Source: Anaeropeptidivorans aminofermentans (GTDB taxonomy: Bacteria > Bacillota > Clostridia > Lachnospirales > UBA5962). From it: a DNA stretch of 64,000 nucleotides. The first letter of the stretch is position 1. Each line of letters begins with the position of its first letter. The translations under genes and the position numbers were made by a program. Location: contig NZ_OW711693.1 in the NCBI RefSeq assembly GCF_940670685.1, positions 1,612,001 through 1,676,000 of the forward strand. The letters run 5' to 3'. Positions 27,227 through 36,501 of this stretch are shown one piece after another. The notes beneath the pieces are model-generated. The model saw nothing but the letters and a program-made list of their open reading frames with translations. It did not search any database and was not told the DNA's origin.

Positions 27227-27472
27227 TTACAATACCTCCATAGAAGTTTTATGGGAAGCAAGCTTAAAAATCATATAAGCCCAAACTTATGAATCATTTT
27301 CAAGCAAGGGTACTTTTGCTGCCAAAGGCCCTTTTTTAGCTCGTTAGCGATAGTTTACTGTTCCTATAATGAAATGTCAATATATTATGAAAAATAATTG
27401 CTTTTAAAACACTAAAGATACTGATTTTTGGTAGGTTTTTTATAATATTTAATTTAAGTTTAAGCCAAATAA

Positions 27473-27510
27473 AATAGAACCCTCAAGTAAAAATATCTGA
27501 GGGTTCTATT
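27473..27510. terminator. Bidirectional terminator after the M20 peptidase
   Basis: A 13-bp perfect stem (AATAGAACCCTCA with TGAGGGTTCTATT) has a 12-nt loop and T-rich sequence on either side. It lies 29 bases past the stop of the minus-strand M20 peptidase gene. Confidence 0.9.
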
Positions 27511-27538
27511 TTTATTTACTATGAAGCTAAAAAGCCTT

Positions 27539-28645
27539 CTAAAGTTTCATTAAATTGCTGCATACCTGAGCAGCCTTATAGCAATCTTCAACATTCAGGT
27601 ATTCATTTACTGTGTGAACATCGTACATCCCTAAGCTGATAATGGCGCTGCGGTAGCCTTGCTTTGCCAGAATATTTGCATCGCTTCCTCCGCCGATGAC
27701 TACAGGTTCGGGCTTAACCCCAGCATCTTCATGAGCTTTTACTGTCATAGCAAAGAGAGGGCTATTCATATCTAACTCGAAAGAAGGATAAGACTCTTCA
27801 CTATGAAAATCACAGGAAACACCGTACTGAGCCGCGGCGTCAAGACAGCATTTTTCCATATAGGAAAGCTCCTCTTTAAGGCGGGCAGAGTCATGGGCTC
27901 TGATTTCTGCAGTAAAATATACTTCATCTGTAACGATGTTGGTTGCGTCTCCGCCTTCAATGCGGCCGATATTTGACGTAGTAGTAGAATCGATACGGCC
28001 GATACGCATTTTACTGATGGCATTAGATGCAACAACGATGGCATTGATGCCTTTTTCCGGCTCAATGCCTGCGTGGGCCTTTACGCCGTGGAAAGTGGCC
28101 TTGATTTTCATTTGAGCAGGCGCTTTGTAAGCGATGGTTCCGGTTGCTCCGCCTGCATCAAGAACAATAATATCCTTGCAGGGAAGCCTGTTGGCGTCAA
28201 AATGCTTAACCCCATGCATACCGATTTCCTCGGAAACGGTAAAGAGAAGGTAAATGTCTCTATGTTCGGCATTTTCCTCTAAAACGTCCTCAAGGGCCTC
28301 TAATATAGCTGCAATGCCGCCTTTATCGTCGGCACCTAAGGTGGTTGTTCCGTCGCTTCTTACAATGTCTCCGTCTATTTGGGGTTTAACGCCTTTACAG
28401 GGAGAAATTTGGTCCATGTGGGCAGCAAAGCATAAAGGCATTTCTCCAGGCTTACCGGGGATATAAGCAACAATATTTCCAGAGTTTCCGCCGTATTTAG
28501 AACCGGCATCATCAATAGTAGCTTCAATGCCTTTGTTTTTCAGATAATTCATAAGCCAATCCGCCATGGGTTTTTCTTCACGGCTGGGACTGTCTACCTG
28601 TACCATCTCCACAAATCTGTCAAGTAGCCGTTGTTTTGAAATCAT
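27539..28645 (-). CDS. M20 family peptidase, PepT-like
   Basis: The product has 368 aa. The two-zinc site is visible as CFAAHMDQ (His near 74), TLGADDKGG (bridging Asp), VSEEIGMHG (catalytic Glu plus ligand), LDAGG and the C-terminal HTVNEYL. The dimerisation domain lies between about 178 and 290. Members of this PepT/PepT-2 group release N-terminal residues from small peptides in the cytoplasm. The gene is alone between a terminator and a decayed permease gene. It fits the peptide-using character of the window. Confidence 0.87.
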   Translation of the reverse strand: MISKQRLLDRFVEMVQVDSPSREEKPMADWLMNYLKNKGIEATIDDAGSKYGGNSGNIVAYIPGKPGEMPLCFAAHMDQISPCKGVKPQIDGDIVRSDGTTTLGADDKGGIAAILEALEDVLEENAEHRDIYLLFTVSEEIGMHGVKHFDANRLPCKDIIVLDAGGATGTIAYKAPAQMKIKATFHGVKAHAGIEPEKGINAIVVASNAISKMRIGRIDSTTTSNIGRIEGGDATNIVTDEVYFTAEIRAHDSARLKEELSYMEKCCLDAAAQYGVSCDFHSEESYPSFELDMNSPLFAMTVKAHEDAGVKPEPVVIGGGSDANILAKQGYRSAIISLGMYDVHTVNEYLNVEDCYKAAQVCSNLMKL

Positions 28646-28749
28646 ACAAGATACATCCTTTCTGCTTTTGTTTTATAATTATTTACGAAGATATATCATT
28701 ACAAAGTATAGCACAGAAGCAGAACGAAACAAAGAGTTTTCCGAAGGAA

Positions 28750-29192
28750 ATAAAGAGGTCAGATGCAGTTACAGAAGAAATCGTAAAGGTGCTTATCTTT
28801 ACATGGAAAAGTGCTGCCATGATATGATTCTTTATTTAGGCGGGCTTAATTTCACACCCCAGTCATTTTATGAATTTGCCAAAGCTGAAGGCTCCGAAGA
28901 AAAGATATATTGCTTAAGATAACCATTCCTTCTTTGATGCCTGCGGTGCTTCTTATTTTTGTTATGTCCATTATAAATTCCTTTTGGTTGTTTAAAAATA
29001 TACCTTTTATTAGGGGATTATCTCTACAACTCAATTTATATGATACAGCATTTTATGAACAATCAGTTTCAGGCCATAGTTTATCAGAAGCTTGCTTCCG
29101 TGTCTTATATATTGCCGATGCTTTTTGTGCTTATGGCATTTCTTTTATTAAGGCATCAAAATAAGAATATAAGTCAATTTAAATTGTACTAA
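28750..29192 (+). pseudogene. Shattered MalF/UgpA-like sugar permease, C-terminal half
   Basis: Four successive pieces in changing frames reconstruct the end of a sugar permease. They are KVLIFTWKSA (before 28827), then MILYLGGLNFTPQSFYEFAK (to 28922), then ITIPSLMPAVLLIFVMSIIN (to about 29017), then YNSIYMIQHFMNNQF and FVLMAFLLLRHQNKN (to the TAA at 29192). The order and spacing match the UgpA-like permease at 19667-20554. At least three frameshifts and the loss of the N-terminal half make it dead. It suggests a former sugar transport operon here. Confidence 0.8.
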
Positions 29193-29395
29193 GTAACCTT
29201 GAAAATGATACAAGCAAAAGCTTATAGATAAGATTCTAAGCCGCCGATTGTTTTTATTTACCATTGGCGGATTTTTATAATAATAGAAATCAAAAAAATT
29301 AAGAATAATTGCTATAAACCGGCGACTGAAAGCATAGAATTTTTTAGAGCATATAATATATTGCTTTAGAATAAACATGTTAAGGAGAATGGTTA

Positions 29396-29845
29396 ATGGA
29401 AGAGCGTCGGAGATATTTTAAAAAGATAAATGACAGTTTGGCCGAGATGAATAGTACCATAAATTATCTTTACAAGGCCACCAATACTTATGCTAAAAAC
29501 AGGCTTCTAAGTAAACTTCAAAATAATATATCTGATTTATTAGTATTAACCCAAAGCATGGAGATAAGCGAAAATACAGGCGAAAATGCAGGTGAAAACG
29601 CTGATGGAGCCGGTAGGTTTTTTACGCTTGCGGAACTTATGCAATATAACGGAAGAGACGGAAGTCCGCCTTATGTAGCGATAAACGGAGTCGTATATGA
29701 TGTTTCTGATGCCAGATCATGGGTAAGAGGAATGCATCACGGTATGATGGCAGGAAGGGATATAACAAAGGCATTTGAATCCTGTCATATGGATGAGAGT
29801 GTGTTGAGCAAATTAAAGATAGTTGGGAAGATAAGGAATGACTAA
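29396..29845 (+). CDS. Cytochrome b5-like heme-binding domain protein
   Basis: The product has 149 aa, first gene of the hydrogenase operon, with an AAGGAG site. Residues 1-70 are a helical and Gly/Glu/Asn-rich segment. Residues about 75-149 form a cytochrome b5-like (MAPR-type) heme domain: YVAINGVVYDVSDARSW, then H114/H115 and H131 as candidate axial heme ligands and AGRDITKAF. No signal peptide or membrane anchor is seen. It overlaps the hydrogenase small-subunit gene by eight bases, so a role as electron partner of the hydrogenase is a fair inference. Such stand-alone b5 domains in clostridia lack a proven function. Confidence 0.8.
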   Translation: MEERRRYFKKINDSLAEMNSTINYLYKATNTYAKNRLLSKLQNNISDLLVLTQSMEISENTGENAGENADGAGRFFTLAELMQYNGRDGSPPYVAINGVVYDVSDARSWVRGMHHGMMAGRDITKAFESCHMDESVLSKLKIVGKIRND

Positions 29846-30719
29846 AAATAATTTCTGTTTGAATTATTCAATGAGGCAAAGGACAGCCCTTACTCTTGTC
29901 AATATGGCGGCGAAAGCTGCAGGCGATAATACGATTAAGAAAAGAAATTTAATATGGATGGAGCTTACAGGCTGCGCCGGAAATATAATATCTCTTCTTG
30001 ATGGTGCCAATCCTGATTTTAAGGACATGATAACGAGAGTGTCAAATTTAGTGTTTGAAAACAGCCTTATGGCTTCTCAGGGAGAGGCGGCCATGGAAAA
30101 GCTCTACAGCATGAAAGGAAAGGATTATATCCTTGCCGTGGAAGGCGCTGTTTCTACAAAAAATAATGGTTTTTACAATACAATCGGAAGATATAAAGGC
30201 AGGTCTGTAACGGCATATGAAGCAATAAAGGAATTTGGAGAGGATGCGGCTTATGTTATTGCCGTAGGAACCTGTGCTTCTGACGGGGGAATTTCTGCCG
30301 CAAGGCCCAATCCCGGAGAATGCGTAGGAATACAAAATCTGCTTAAAAGAAAGGTGATTAAGCTTTTGGGATGCCCCTGCAACCCAGACTGGTTTATGGG
30401 AACGCTTTCATATATTACGCTTTTCGGGGAGCCGGAGCTTGACGAGTTTAACAGGCCCCTTATGTTCTACGGTACTTTAATACATGATATATGCCCAAGA
30501 AGACCCTATTTTGAACAGGGAATATTTGCAGAAAAGTTTGGAGAAAAAACATGTATGTTCAGGCTTGGGTGCAGAGGCCCCGTAACAAGTACAGACTGCC
30601 CTACAAGAAGATGGAATGAAAGGGTAAACTGGCCTATAGGTGACGATTCGAATTGCATAGGCTGCGCAATGTTCGGATTTCCCGATAAGATGGAGCCTTT
30701 TGTTAAATATGACAGTTAA
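29838..30719 (+). CDS. [NiFe]-hydrogenase small subunit
   Basis: The product has 293 aa and carries the iron-sulfur clusters that pass electrons to and from the large subunit. Cluster ligands visible are C46, C146 (VGTCASDGG), C179 (LLGCPCNP), H216/C219 (HDICPRR), C239, C245 (GCRGP), C254, C273 and C276 (CIGCAMFGFPD). The first motif is ELTGCAGN where C-T-G-C is usual, so one proximal-cluster Cys is replaced, probably by N49; similar Asn/Asp changes occur in some uptake hydrogenases. There is no twin-arginine signal, so the enzyme should be cytoplasmic. The gene overlaps the b5-domain gene and is followed after 56 bases by the large-subunit gene. Confidence 0.9.
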   Translation: MTKNNFCLNYSMRQRTALTLVNMAAKAAGDNTIKKRNLIWMELTGCAGNIISLLDGANPDFKDMITRVSNLVFENSLMASQGEAAMEKLYSMKGKDYILAVEGAVSTKNNGFYNTIGRYKGRSVTAYEAIKEFGEDAAYVIAVGTCASDGGISAARPNPGECVGIQNLLKRKVIKLLGCPCNPDWFMGTLSYITLFGEPELDEFNRPLMFYGTLIHDICPRRPYFEQGIFAEKFGEKTCMFRLGCRGPVTSTDCPTRRWNERVNWPIGDDSNCIGCAMFGFPDKMEPFVKYDS

Positions 30720-30775
30720 TATTTAATTATAAAATAAAGATACAGGCGCTGTGTAAAAGGCAGCTCCTAAAGGCG

Positions 30776-32197
30776 GTGAAAGAAACGAAGCGAGTTATAA
30801 TCAATCCTGTTACACGCATAAACGGCTTTATGGGAATAGATGCTACGATTGATAACAGAAATATTGTTTCTGACGCAAAAACCGAAGGGCTTCTTTTCAG
30901 AGGCTTTGAGAAAATGCTTGAAGGCAGAAGCCCTTTTGATGCGGTTTATTTTACCCAGAGGATATGCGGCATTTGTTCAACTGCCCATTCCATGGCGTCA
31001 ACCCTTGCGCTGGAAAGTGCGCTGGGCATTACGGCGTCTCAGCAGGGGAGATATTTAAGAGACTTTATACATGGCTGTGAATTTCTTCAAAATCATCTAA
31101 GGCATTTTTATCAGTATACCATTCCTGGGTTTATAAGGCTTCCGCCGGAGAATACGCTTTTTGAGGCGGACCACAATGATTTCAGGCTCCCTCAAAACAA
31201 AAATGATGTCATAGTAAAGCATTATTTTGAATCTATGGAAATGAGCAGAAGCGCCCATACAATGCTCGCCATTTTAGGAGGAAAGGCTCCCCATAACCAT
31301 GGGGTTTTCATAGGGGGCATTACTACCCAGGCAACGCCTGAAAAAATAGTCCATATGCGTTCAATTCTTGAAAGTATAAATAAGTTCATTAAAGAAATCA
31401 TGATTCCGGACACCTATACAATAGCCGAATATTATAAGGATTATTTTAAAAATGGCGGCGGCTATGGAAACTTGTTAAGCTTTGGCTGCTTCGACAGATA
31501 TGAGGAGCTTGGGACCCTTTATTTAGAACCGCTTGAGTATAGTGACGGAAGGACAAGACCCCTTAACCCCAAAGAAATTACAGAAAACATATACTCTTCA
31601 TGGTATAAAGCAAAAAGTGAAAGTTATACGCCGTTTGAAACCATAACAGATGAAGATATACATAAAAAAGAAGCTTATTCATGGGTAAAGGCGCCGAGAT
31701 ATAGCGGCCTTCCTTATGAAACAGGGCCATTGGCAAGAATGTGGCTATCGGGAGAGTATCGAAACGGCATCTCTACCATGGACCGCACCATAGCAAGGAC
31801 TCTTGAGGCTAAAAAGATAACGGAGATTATGCTTATTCTTTTAGATAATCTTATCCCCGACACATTTGTTCAGGATGTATATCAGGTGCCTGAATCGGCC
31901 TATGGAGAAGGGCTTATAGATACCACAAGAGGAGCTTTAGGCCATTGGATAAAAATAGAAGGAGGCCTAATTTCCTTTTATCAGATTATTACTCCTTCTG
32001 CATGGAATCTTTCTACCAGATGCCATAATAATCTGCCGGGGCCCGGAGAAAAGGCCATGATAGGAACAAAAATACGCCTGTTTGACGCGCCTGTAGAGCT
32101 TGGAAGAATAATACGCTCCTTTGACCCTTGCATATCCTGTGCAACCCATGTTTATTCAAAAGGAAATTTAATAAAAACCATAAGGGTGGTACCATGA
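30776..32197 (+). CDS. [NiFe]-hydrogenase large subunit
   Basis: The product has 473 aa and binds the NiFe(CN)2CO centre that splits or forms H2. The two Cys pairs are RICGICS (C64, C67) and DPCISCATH (C452, C455). Fifteen residues follow the final His458 and are expected to be cut off after nickel insertion by the protease encoded next. It starts with GTG; the ribosome site (AAAGG) is close and weak. The stop overlaps the protease start by four bases (ATGA). The hydrogenase group cannot be fixed by eye; the missing Tat signal and b5 partner make it atypical. Confidence 0.92.
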   Translation: MKETKRVIINPVTRINGFMGIDATIDNRNIVSDAKTEGLLFRGFEKMLEGRSPFDAVYFTQRICGICSTAHSMASTLALESALGITASQQGRYLRDFIHGCEFLQNHLRHFYQYTIPGFIRLPPENTLFEADHNDFRLPQNKNDVIVKHYFESMEMSRSAHTMLAILGGKAPHNHGVFIGGITTQATPEKIVHMRSILESINKFIKEIMIPDTYTIAEYYKDYFKNGGGYGNLLSFGCFDRYEELGTLYLEPLEYSDGRTRPLNPKEITENIYSSWYKAKSESYTPFETITDEDIHKKEAYSWVKAPRYSGLPYETGPLARMWLSGEYRNGISTMDRTIARTLEAKKITEIMLILLDNLIPDTFVQDVYQVPESAYGEGLIDTTRGALGHWIKIEGGLISFYQIITPSAWNLSTRCHNNLPGPGEKAMIGTKIRLFDAPVELGRIIRSFDPCISCATHVYSKGNLIKTIRVVP

Positions 32198-32649
32198 GAA
32201 AATTATTAGTAATAGGAATAGGAAGCATGATTATGAAAGACGACGGCATAGGCTCCAGGGTAGTAGAAGCAATTAAGGACCGTCTTAAAGAATATGACAT
32301 TGAAGCGGTAGTAGGGGAGACAGATTTTAATTACTGCTTTGGAAGGATTTCCTTGGAGGATTTTGTTATTATCATAGACGCCTCCTATCACGAGATAAAG
32401 CCGGGGACCTTAAGCATCATGACCTTAGAAGAAGCCCTTCAATACCGGAGTAAGCTGAGAACTCAGCATGAATTTAGCTTGCTTGACATGATAGATCAGA
32501 ACCTGCCGGAAGTTAAAGGCTATTTTATAGGCATAGAAGTGGCGGAAATCGGTTTTGGCTTTGAGCTTAGCAAAACACTGAATGAGAATTTCCGCAATAT
32601 ATGTGATTCTGTACTTGAAGAGATTATAAAAATTAAGGAGGAAAATTAA
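32194..32649 (+). CDS. Hydrogenase maturation protease (HycI/HyaD family)
   Basis: The product has 151 aa and removes the C-terminal tail of the large subunit once Ni is in place. The N-terminal GIGSMIMKDDGIG matches the family motif GN-x-x-x-x-DDG; the Asp in KDDG and a downstream acidic residue would bind Ni. IIIDASY and the central region fit the family. The ATG at 32194 overlaps the large-subunit stop; an upstream in-frame ATG would put 22 extra residues inside the previous gene and is not used. Confidence 0.88.
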   Translation: MRKLLVIGIGSMIMKDDGIGSRVVEAIKDRLKEYDIEAVVGETDFNYCFGRISLEDFVIIIDASYHEIKPGTLSIMTLEEALQYRSKLRTQHEFSLLDMIDQNLPEVKGYFIGIEVAEIGFGFELSKTLNENFRNICDSVLEEIIKIKEEN

Positions 32650-32650
32650 T

Positions 32651-32908
32651 ATGCATGATACACACCTTATTGAAAAAATATACCAGTCCATAACAGCGCT
32701 TTGCAGAGAAAACAATATACATAAAGTAAATGAAATAAATATAGAAGTTGACGAAGGAAGCCATATAGAAGGCCCTCATCTTCTTTCCCATTTACAGGAA
32801 AGGGACCCTGTCTTATTCAGTGACGGTGCGGTAGTAAATGTGGAAATGAAGCCTTATGAAAAGCTTACTGCCGTTATAAAAAGTATCGACGGTGAAAGCC
32901 GTGAATGA
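32651..32908 (+). CDS. Short HypA-like nickel chaperone without zinc site
   Basis: The product has 85 aa. The N-terminal Met-His (MHDTHLIEKIYQSI) and the following alpha/beta pattern resemble HypA, where His2 binds Ni. Normal HypA has about 113 residues with two CxxC motifs for zinc; this protein has none. It lies in the hyp operon just before hypF, supporting a maturation role. It could alternatively be a different small hydrogenase accessory protein. The stop overlaps the hypF start region. Confidence 0.6.
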   Translation: MHDTHLIEKIYQSITALCRENNIHKVNEINIEVDEGSHIEGPHLLSHLQERDPVLFSDGAVVNVEMKPYEKLTAVIKSIDGESRE

Positions 32909-35177
32909 CAGTGAGCGGTGTATTATTACTTTAACAGGAATTGTACAAGGGGTCGGTATGAGACCCTTTGTTTTTCGTAAGGCCAAAGAATTAAAAATAA
33001 ACGGATGGGTCGAAAACCAAGGCTCAAGGGTCTTAATCGACGCAGAAGGAAAGAAAGAAAATATTCAAAAGCTTATAAAAACATTAAACCATTGCCCTGA
33101 AAACGCCAAAATTTCAGAAATCAGCATTTCTTATGAGGAACTTAAGGGATACTCGAACTTTTATATAAAAAACAGTACAGATGAGCATAATACGGCTAAA
33201 TTTATTCCGCCTGATATTGCAGTATGCCCCAAATGTATAGAGGAGTTTAATGATATAAACAATAAAAGATATCAATACCCTTTTATAAGCTGTACGGACT
33301 GCGGGCCGAGATATTCCATAATAAACAGCCTGCCTTATGACAGAAAAAGCATTACCATGAATGCATTTGAACTGTGTGCAGAATGTACCTATGAATATAG
33401 GGAGCCTCTGGATAGAAGATTTCACGCCCAAACCAATTGCTGCCCAAACTGCGGTCCCGTTTTAAAGCTTTTAGATGCTTCAGGGAAAGAAATTCATACT
33501 GAATCCCCCGGGATACAGGCGCAAAAGCTTATAGGAGAAGGAAAGCTGCTTGCTGTAAAGGGTATAGGCGGCTACCATTTATGCTGTAATGCGAAGTCTT
33601 CGGAAGCGGTAGGCCGCCTTAGAAATCTAAAAAAGAGGCCCCATAAGCCCTTGGCAATTATGGCAAAAGATATTGAAGCCGTATACGAAATATGCCATAT
33701 ATCCAATAAAGAAAAGGAAATACTAACAGGAGAGAAAAAGCCTATCCTGCTGCTTCGTAAAAAATATCCTGAAATATTACCGGAAGCAATCGCACCGAAT
33801 CAGAAATCCCTTGGGGTAATGCTTCCCTATGCGCCTATTCATTTCTTTTTGTTTTCAGAGGATATAAAATATCTGATTATGACAAGCGGAAATGTAAGCG
33901 GCTCCCCCATAAGCTATAAGGACGAAGATGCACTACAGGCTCTTAAAGGCATTGCAGACTATTTTTTAGTTCATAATAGAGAAGTTAATATGCCTGTTGA
34001 TGATTCTGTCATCAAAGTCATAAGGGAAGAAGAAGTCCTCATGAGATGCGGAAGGGGCTACGCTCCTGTTACCCTTCCTTTAGATTCCGACTATAATATT
34101 ATGGCTTTGGGGTCAGAACAGAAAAGCTCCATTTGTGTCGCCGGCAAGGGGTTTTCCGCCATAAGCCAGTATTTGGGAGATTTAAAAGAATATAAGGCCT
34201 ATCAGGTCTTCGAAAACCAAATTGCGTATTTTAAGCAGTTTTTTAATTATACTCCGGAGATTTATGTCCATGATATGAATGCTGATTATATCTCCTCATG
34301 TTATGGAAAGAAAAACAAAGAAAAAAGAATTGCCGTACAGCATCATCATGCCCATATGGCAGGGTGCATGGCTGAAAATAAATTATTCTGTGATGCTATA
34401 GGAATTATTTACGATGGAACCGGCCTTGGAACAGATGAAGCCCTGTGGGGCGGTGAATTTTTTACCGGCTCATTATCGGGTTTTAAAAGGGTAGGGCATT
34501 TGAAATATACGAAGCTTCAAGGGGGAGACAGCGTAGTTCAAGAGCCTTGGCGGTGTGCCGCTAATTATCTTTTTTCCATGGGTATTGACCCTTCTGAATA
34601 TTTAAAAGAGATTAAAAAGGAAAATTTAGATTTTATATATAAGGCAATGGAAAATAATATAAAATGCTTTCAGTCCTCCAGTATGGGAAGGTTTTTTGAC
34701 TGTGTTTCGGCCCTTTGCGGCTTTCAAAGTAAAATTACTTATGATGCCCAGGCGGCTATAGAGCTTGAAGGGATAGCAGATGAAGGCATTAAAGAATTTT
34801 ACGGATATGCCATAGCTTTCGAAAAGGAAGGCATTATGCTTGAATATGAAGATATACTCAAAGAAATATTAGCAGATATTAAAAAAGATACTCCTAGTTC
34901 TATTATAGCTTCAAAATTTCATAATACCATCATAGAAGCTACATCAGACTGTGCCTGTAAAATAAGGGGAAAAAGCGGACTTCAAGACATTGTTTTAAGC
35001 GGCGGTGTTTTTGAAAACACCTATATTTTAGAAGGGTTAATTTATAAATTGGAAAGCTTGGGATTTCATGTTTATCATCATCATTTAACCCCTGCAAATG
35101 ACGGAGGATTAGCCTTCGGACAAGCTGCCGCAGCATCTTTCATGATGAAAGAGGATAAAAAAGAAAGGGCGGTTTAA
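32892..35177 (+). CDS. hypF: Carbamoyltransferase HypF
   Basis: The product has 761 aa and makes the cyanide ligands from carbamoyl phosphate and transfers them with HypE. Domains in order are acylphosphatase (GIVQGVGMRPFVFRKAKEL, about 12-95), a zinc-finger region with CPKC, CTDCGPR, CAEC and CPNCGP, a YrdC-like domain (about 205-390), and a Kae1-like C-terminal domain with HHHAHM and DGTGLGTDEALWGGEF. Length is normal. Two GTG starts (32892 and 32901) are possible; both overlap the preceding gene. Confidence 0.95.
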   Translation: MKAVNDSERCIITLTGIVQGVGMRPFVFRKAKELKINGWVENQGSRVLIDAEGKKENIQKLIKTLNHCPENAKISEISISYEELKGYSNFYIKNSTDEHNTAKFIPPDIAVCPKCIEEFNDINNKRYQYPFISCTDCGPRYSIINSLPYDRKSITMNAFELCAECTYEYREPLDRRFHAQTNCCPNCGPVLKLLDASGKEIHTESPGIQAQKLIGEGKLLAVKGIGGYHLCCNAKSSEAVGRLRNLKKRPHKPLAIMAKDIEAVYEICHISNKEKEILTGEKKPILLLRKKYPEILPEAIAPNQKSLGVMLPYAPIHFFLFSEDIKYLIMTSGNVSGSPISYKDEDALQALKGIADYFLVHNREVNMPVDDSVIKVIREEEVLMRCGRGYAPVTLPLDSDYNIMALGSEQKSSICVAGKGFSAISQYLGDLKEYKAYQVFENQIAYFKQFFNYTPEIYVHDMNADYISSCYGKKNKEKRIAVQHHHAHMAGCMAENKLFCDAIGIIYDGTGLGTDEALWGGEFFTGSLSGFKRVGHLKYTKLQGGDSVVQEPWRCAANYLFSMGIDPSEYLKEIKKENLDFIYKAMENNIKCFQSSSMGRFFDCVSALCGFQSKITYDAQAAIELEGIADEGIKEFYGYAIAFEKEGIMLEYEDILKEILADIKKDTPSSIIASKFHNTIIEATSDCACKIRGKSGLQDIVLSGGVFENTYILEGLIYKLESLGFHVYHHHLTPANDGGLAFGQAAAASFMMKEDKKERAV

Positions 35178-35178
35178 T

Positions 35179-35400
35179 ATGTGCCTTGCCATACCTGCAA
35201 AAATAATGAAAATACACAATGCCCATGCAGAAGCAGATATTATGGGCGTTAGAAAAAAAATAAATATACTCCTTGTTGACGATTTGCACATCGGCGATAA
35301 GGTGATGGTTCATGCCGGATATGCCATTAATAAAATAGATGAAGCATATTTTGATTTCCTTGAAAACACCCTTAGGAAAATGACGGAGGATATGCCATGA
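35179..35400 (+). CDS. hypC: Hydrogenase assembly chaperone HypC
   Basis: The product has 73 aa and starts MCLAIPAKI, the invariant Cys2 motif that carries the Fe(CN)2CO unit with HypD. It lies one base after hypF and overlaps hypD by four bases. Confidence 0.94.
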   Translation: MCLAIPAKIMKIHNAHAEADIMGVRKKINILLVDDLHIGDKVMVHAGYAINKIDEAYFDFLENTLRKMTEDMP

Positions 35401-36473
35401 CAAAAGAGGAAAAGAACTTGATTAAAAAACTAATAGAAAACATCAATCATTTTGTAACGAGAGAAGTCCGTATTATGGAAATATGCGGAACCCATACCCA
35501 TGAAATAGGAAAATTAGGGCTCAGAAGCCTTTTAAACCCTCATATAAAGCTTATTTCAGGCCCCGGATGCCCTGTTTGCGTTACCGGGGCAGAATATATC
35601 GATGCGCTGATTTATCTTTTAAAAGAAAAAAATGTTACGGTTATCACTTTTGGGGATTTGCTGAGGGTTAAAGGAAGCACAGAAAGCCTTGAAGACCAGA
35701 AGGGGTCGGGAAGAAAAATCATAACGGTCTATTCTCCGGAAGAGGCCCTTTATATTGCAAAAAATAATCCGGAAGAAAATATGGTATTTGCCGCCGTGGG
35801 CTTTGAAACCACAGCGCCTATTTACGGCGCATTAATTAAAGAAGCCAGAAATGAAGGAATTAAAAATCTGTTTTTTCTTACGTCCCTTAAACGAATGGAG
35901 CCTGCAATAAGGCATATTTTAAATGACAAAGATGCAAATATTGACGGCATGCTTTGCCCTGGGCATGTTGCGGCAATAACGGGAATAAGCCAGTTTCTTC
36001 CTATAACTGCGGAATATAGAATCCCTGCCGCCATATGCGGCTTTGAGGCTATGGATATTATAGGCTCCATGAACATACTTTTAAATCAGATTATGGATAA
36101 AGAGCCTGTTCAATTTATAAATACATATAAAAGATGCGTAAATGACGAAGGGAATTTAGCAGCTATTCGTATAATAAACGAAGTTTTTGAAATATCTCAT
36201 GCCAATTGGAGAGGCATAGGGCCTATAGAAAATTCGGCATTTTGTTTAAAAGAAGAATTTTCAGATTTTGACGCACTGAAAAGATTTAATTTGAATCTGA
36301 AGAAAAGCGCCGGCTCTTTTCCAAAAGGGTGCGAATGCGGGAATGTTCTCACAGGCAAGAAAAGCCCTGATATGTGTGCTAATTTTGGAAAATACTGTAC
36401 TCCTGACCGGCCCTTAGGTCCTTGCATGATTTCTTCCGAAGGAGCTTGCGCGGCGTATCATAGATATAATTAA
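35397..36473 (+). CDS. hypD: Hydrogenase formation protein HypD
   Basis: The product has 358 aa. HypD is the scaffold on which the Fe(CN)2CO centre is built. Visible are MEICGTHTHEIGK, GPGCPVCVT, GFETTAPIYG and the C-terminal cluster region CGNVLTGKKSPDMC with GPCMISSEGACAAYHRY, carrying the 4Fe-4S Cys ligands. Length is normal. It overlaps hypC (ATGA). Confidence 0.95.
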   Translation: MTKEEKNLIKKLIENINHFVTREVRIMEICGTHTHEIGKLGLRSLLNPHIKLISGPGCPVCVTGAEYIDALIYLLKEKNVTVITFGDLLRVKGSTESLEDQKGSGRKIITVYSPEEALYIAKNNPEENMVFAAVGFETTAPIYGALIKEARNEGIKNLFFLTSLKRMEPAIRHILNDKDANIDGMLCPGHVAAITGISQFLPITAEYRIPAAICGFEAMDIIGSMNILLNQIMDKEPVQFINTYKRCVNDEGNLAAIRIINEVFEISHANWRGIGPIENSAFCLKEEFSDFDALKRFNLNLKKSAGSFPKGCECGNVLTGKKSPDMCANFGKYCTPDRPLGPCMISSEGACAAYHRYN

Positions 36474-36501
36474 TTAATGAACAGTATAGGAGAGAGATGC
36501 T

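Noticed and set aside
27045-27400. T-box riboswitch before hisS
   Set aside because: No T-box core sequence or specifier-loop layout was found; the His-codon leader peptide and its hairpins explain the region better.
28566-28922. Possible 118-aa plus-strand gene
   Set aside because: Its start is antisense to the M20 peptidase gene and its end is one piece of the decayed permease.
32128-32193. Upstream start for the hydrogenase protease
   Set aside because: It lies inside the large-subunit gene; the ATG at 32194 overlapping the stop gives the normal family N-terminus.
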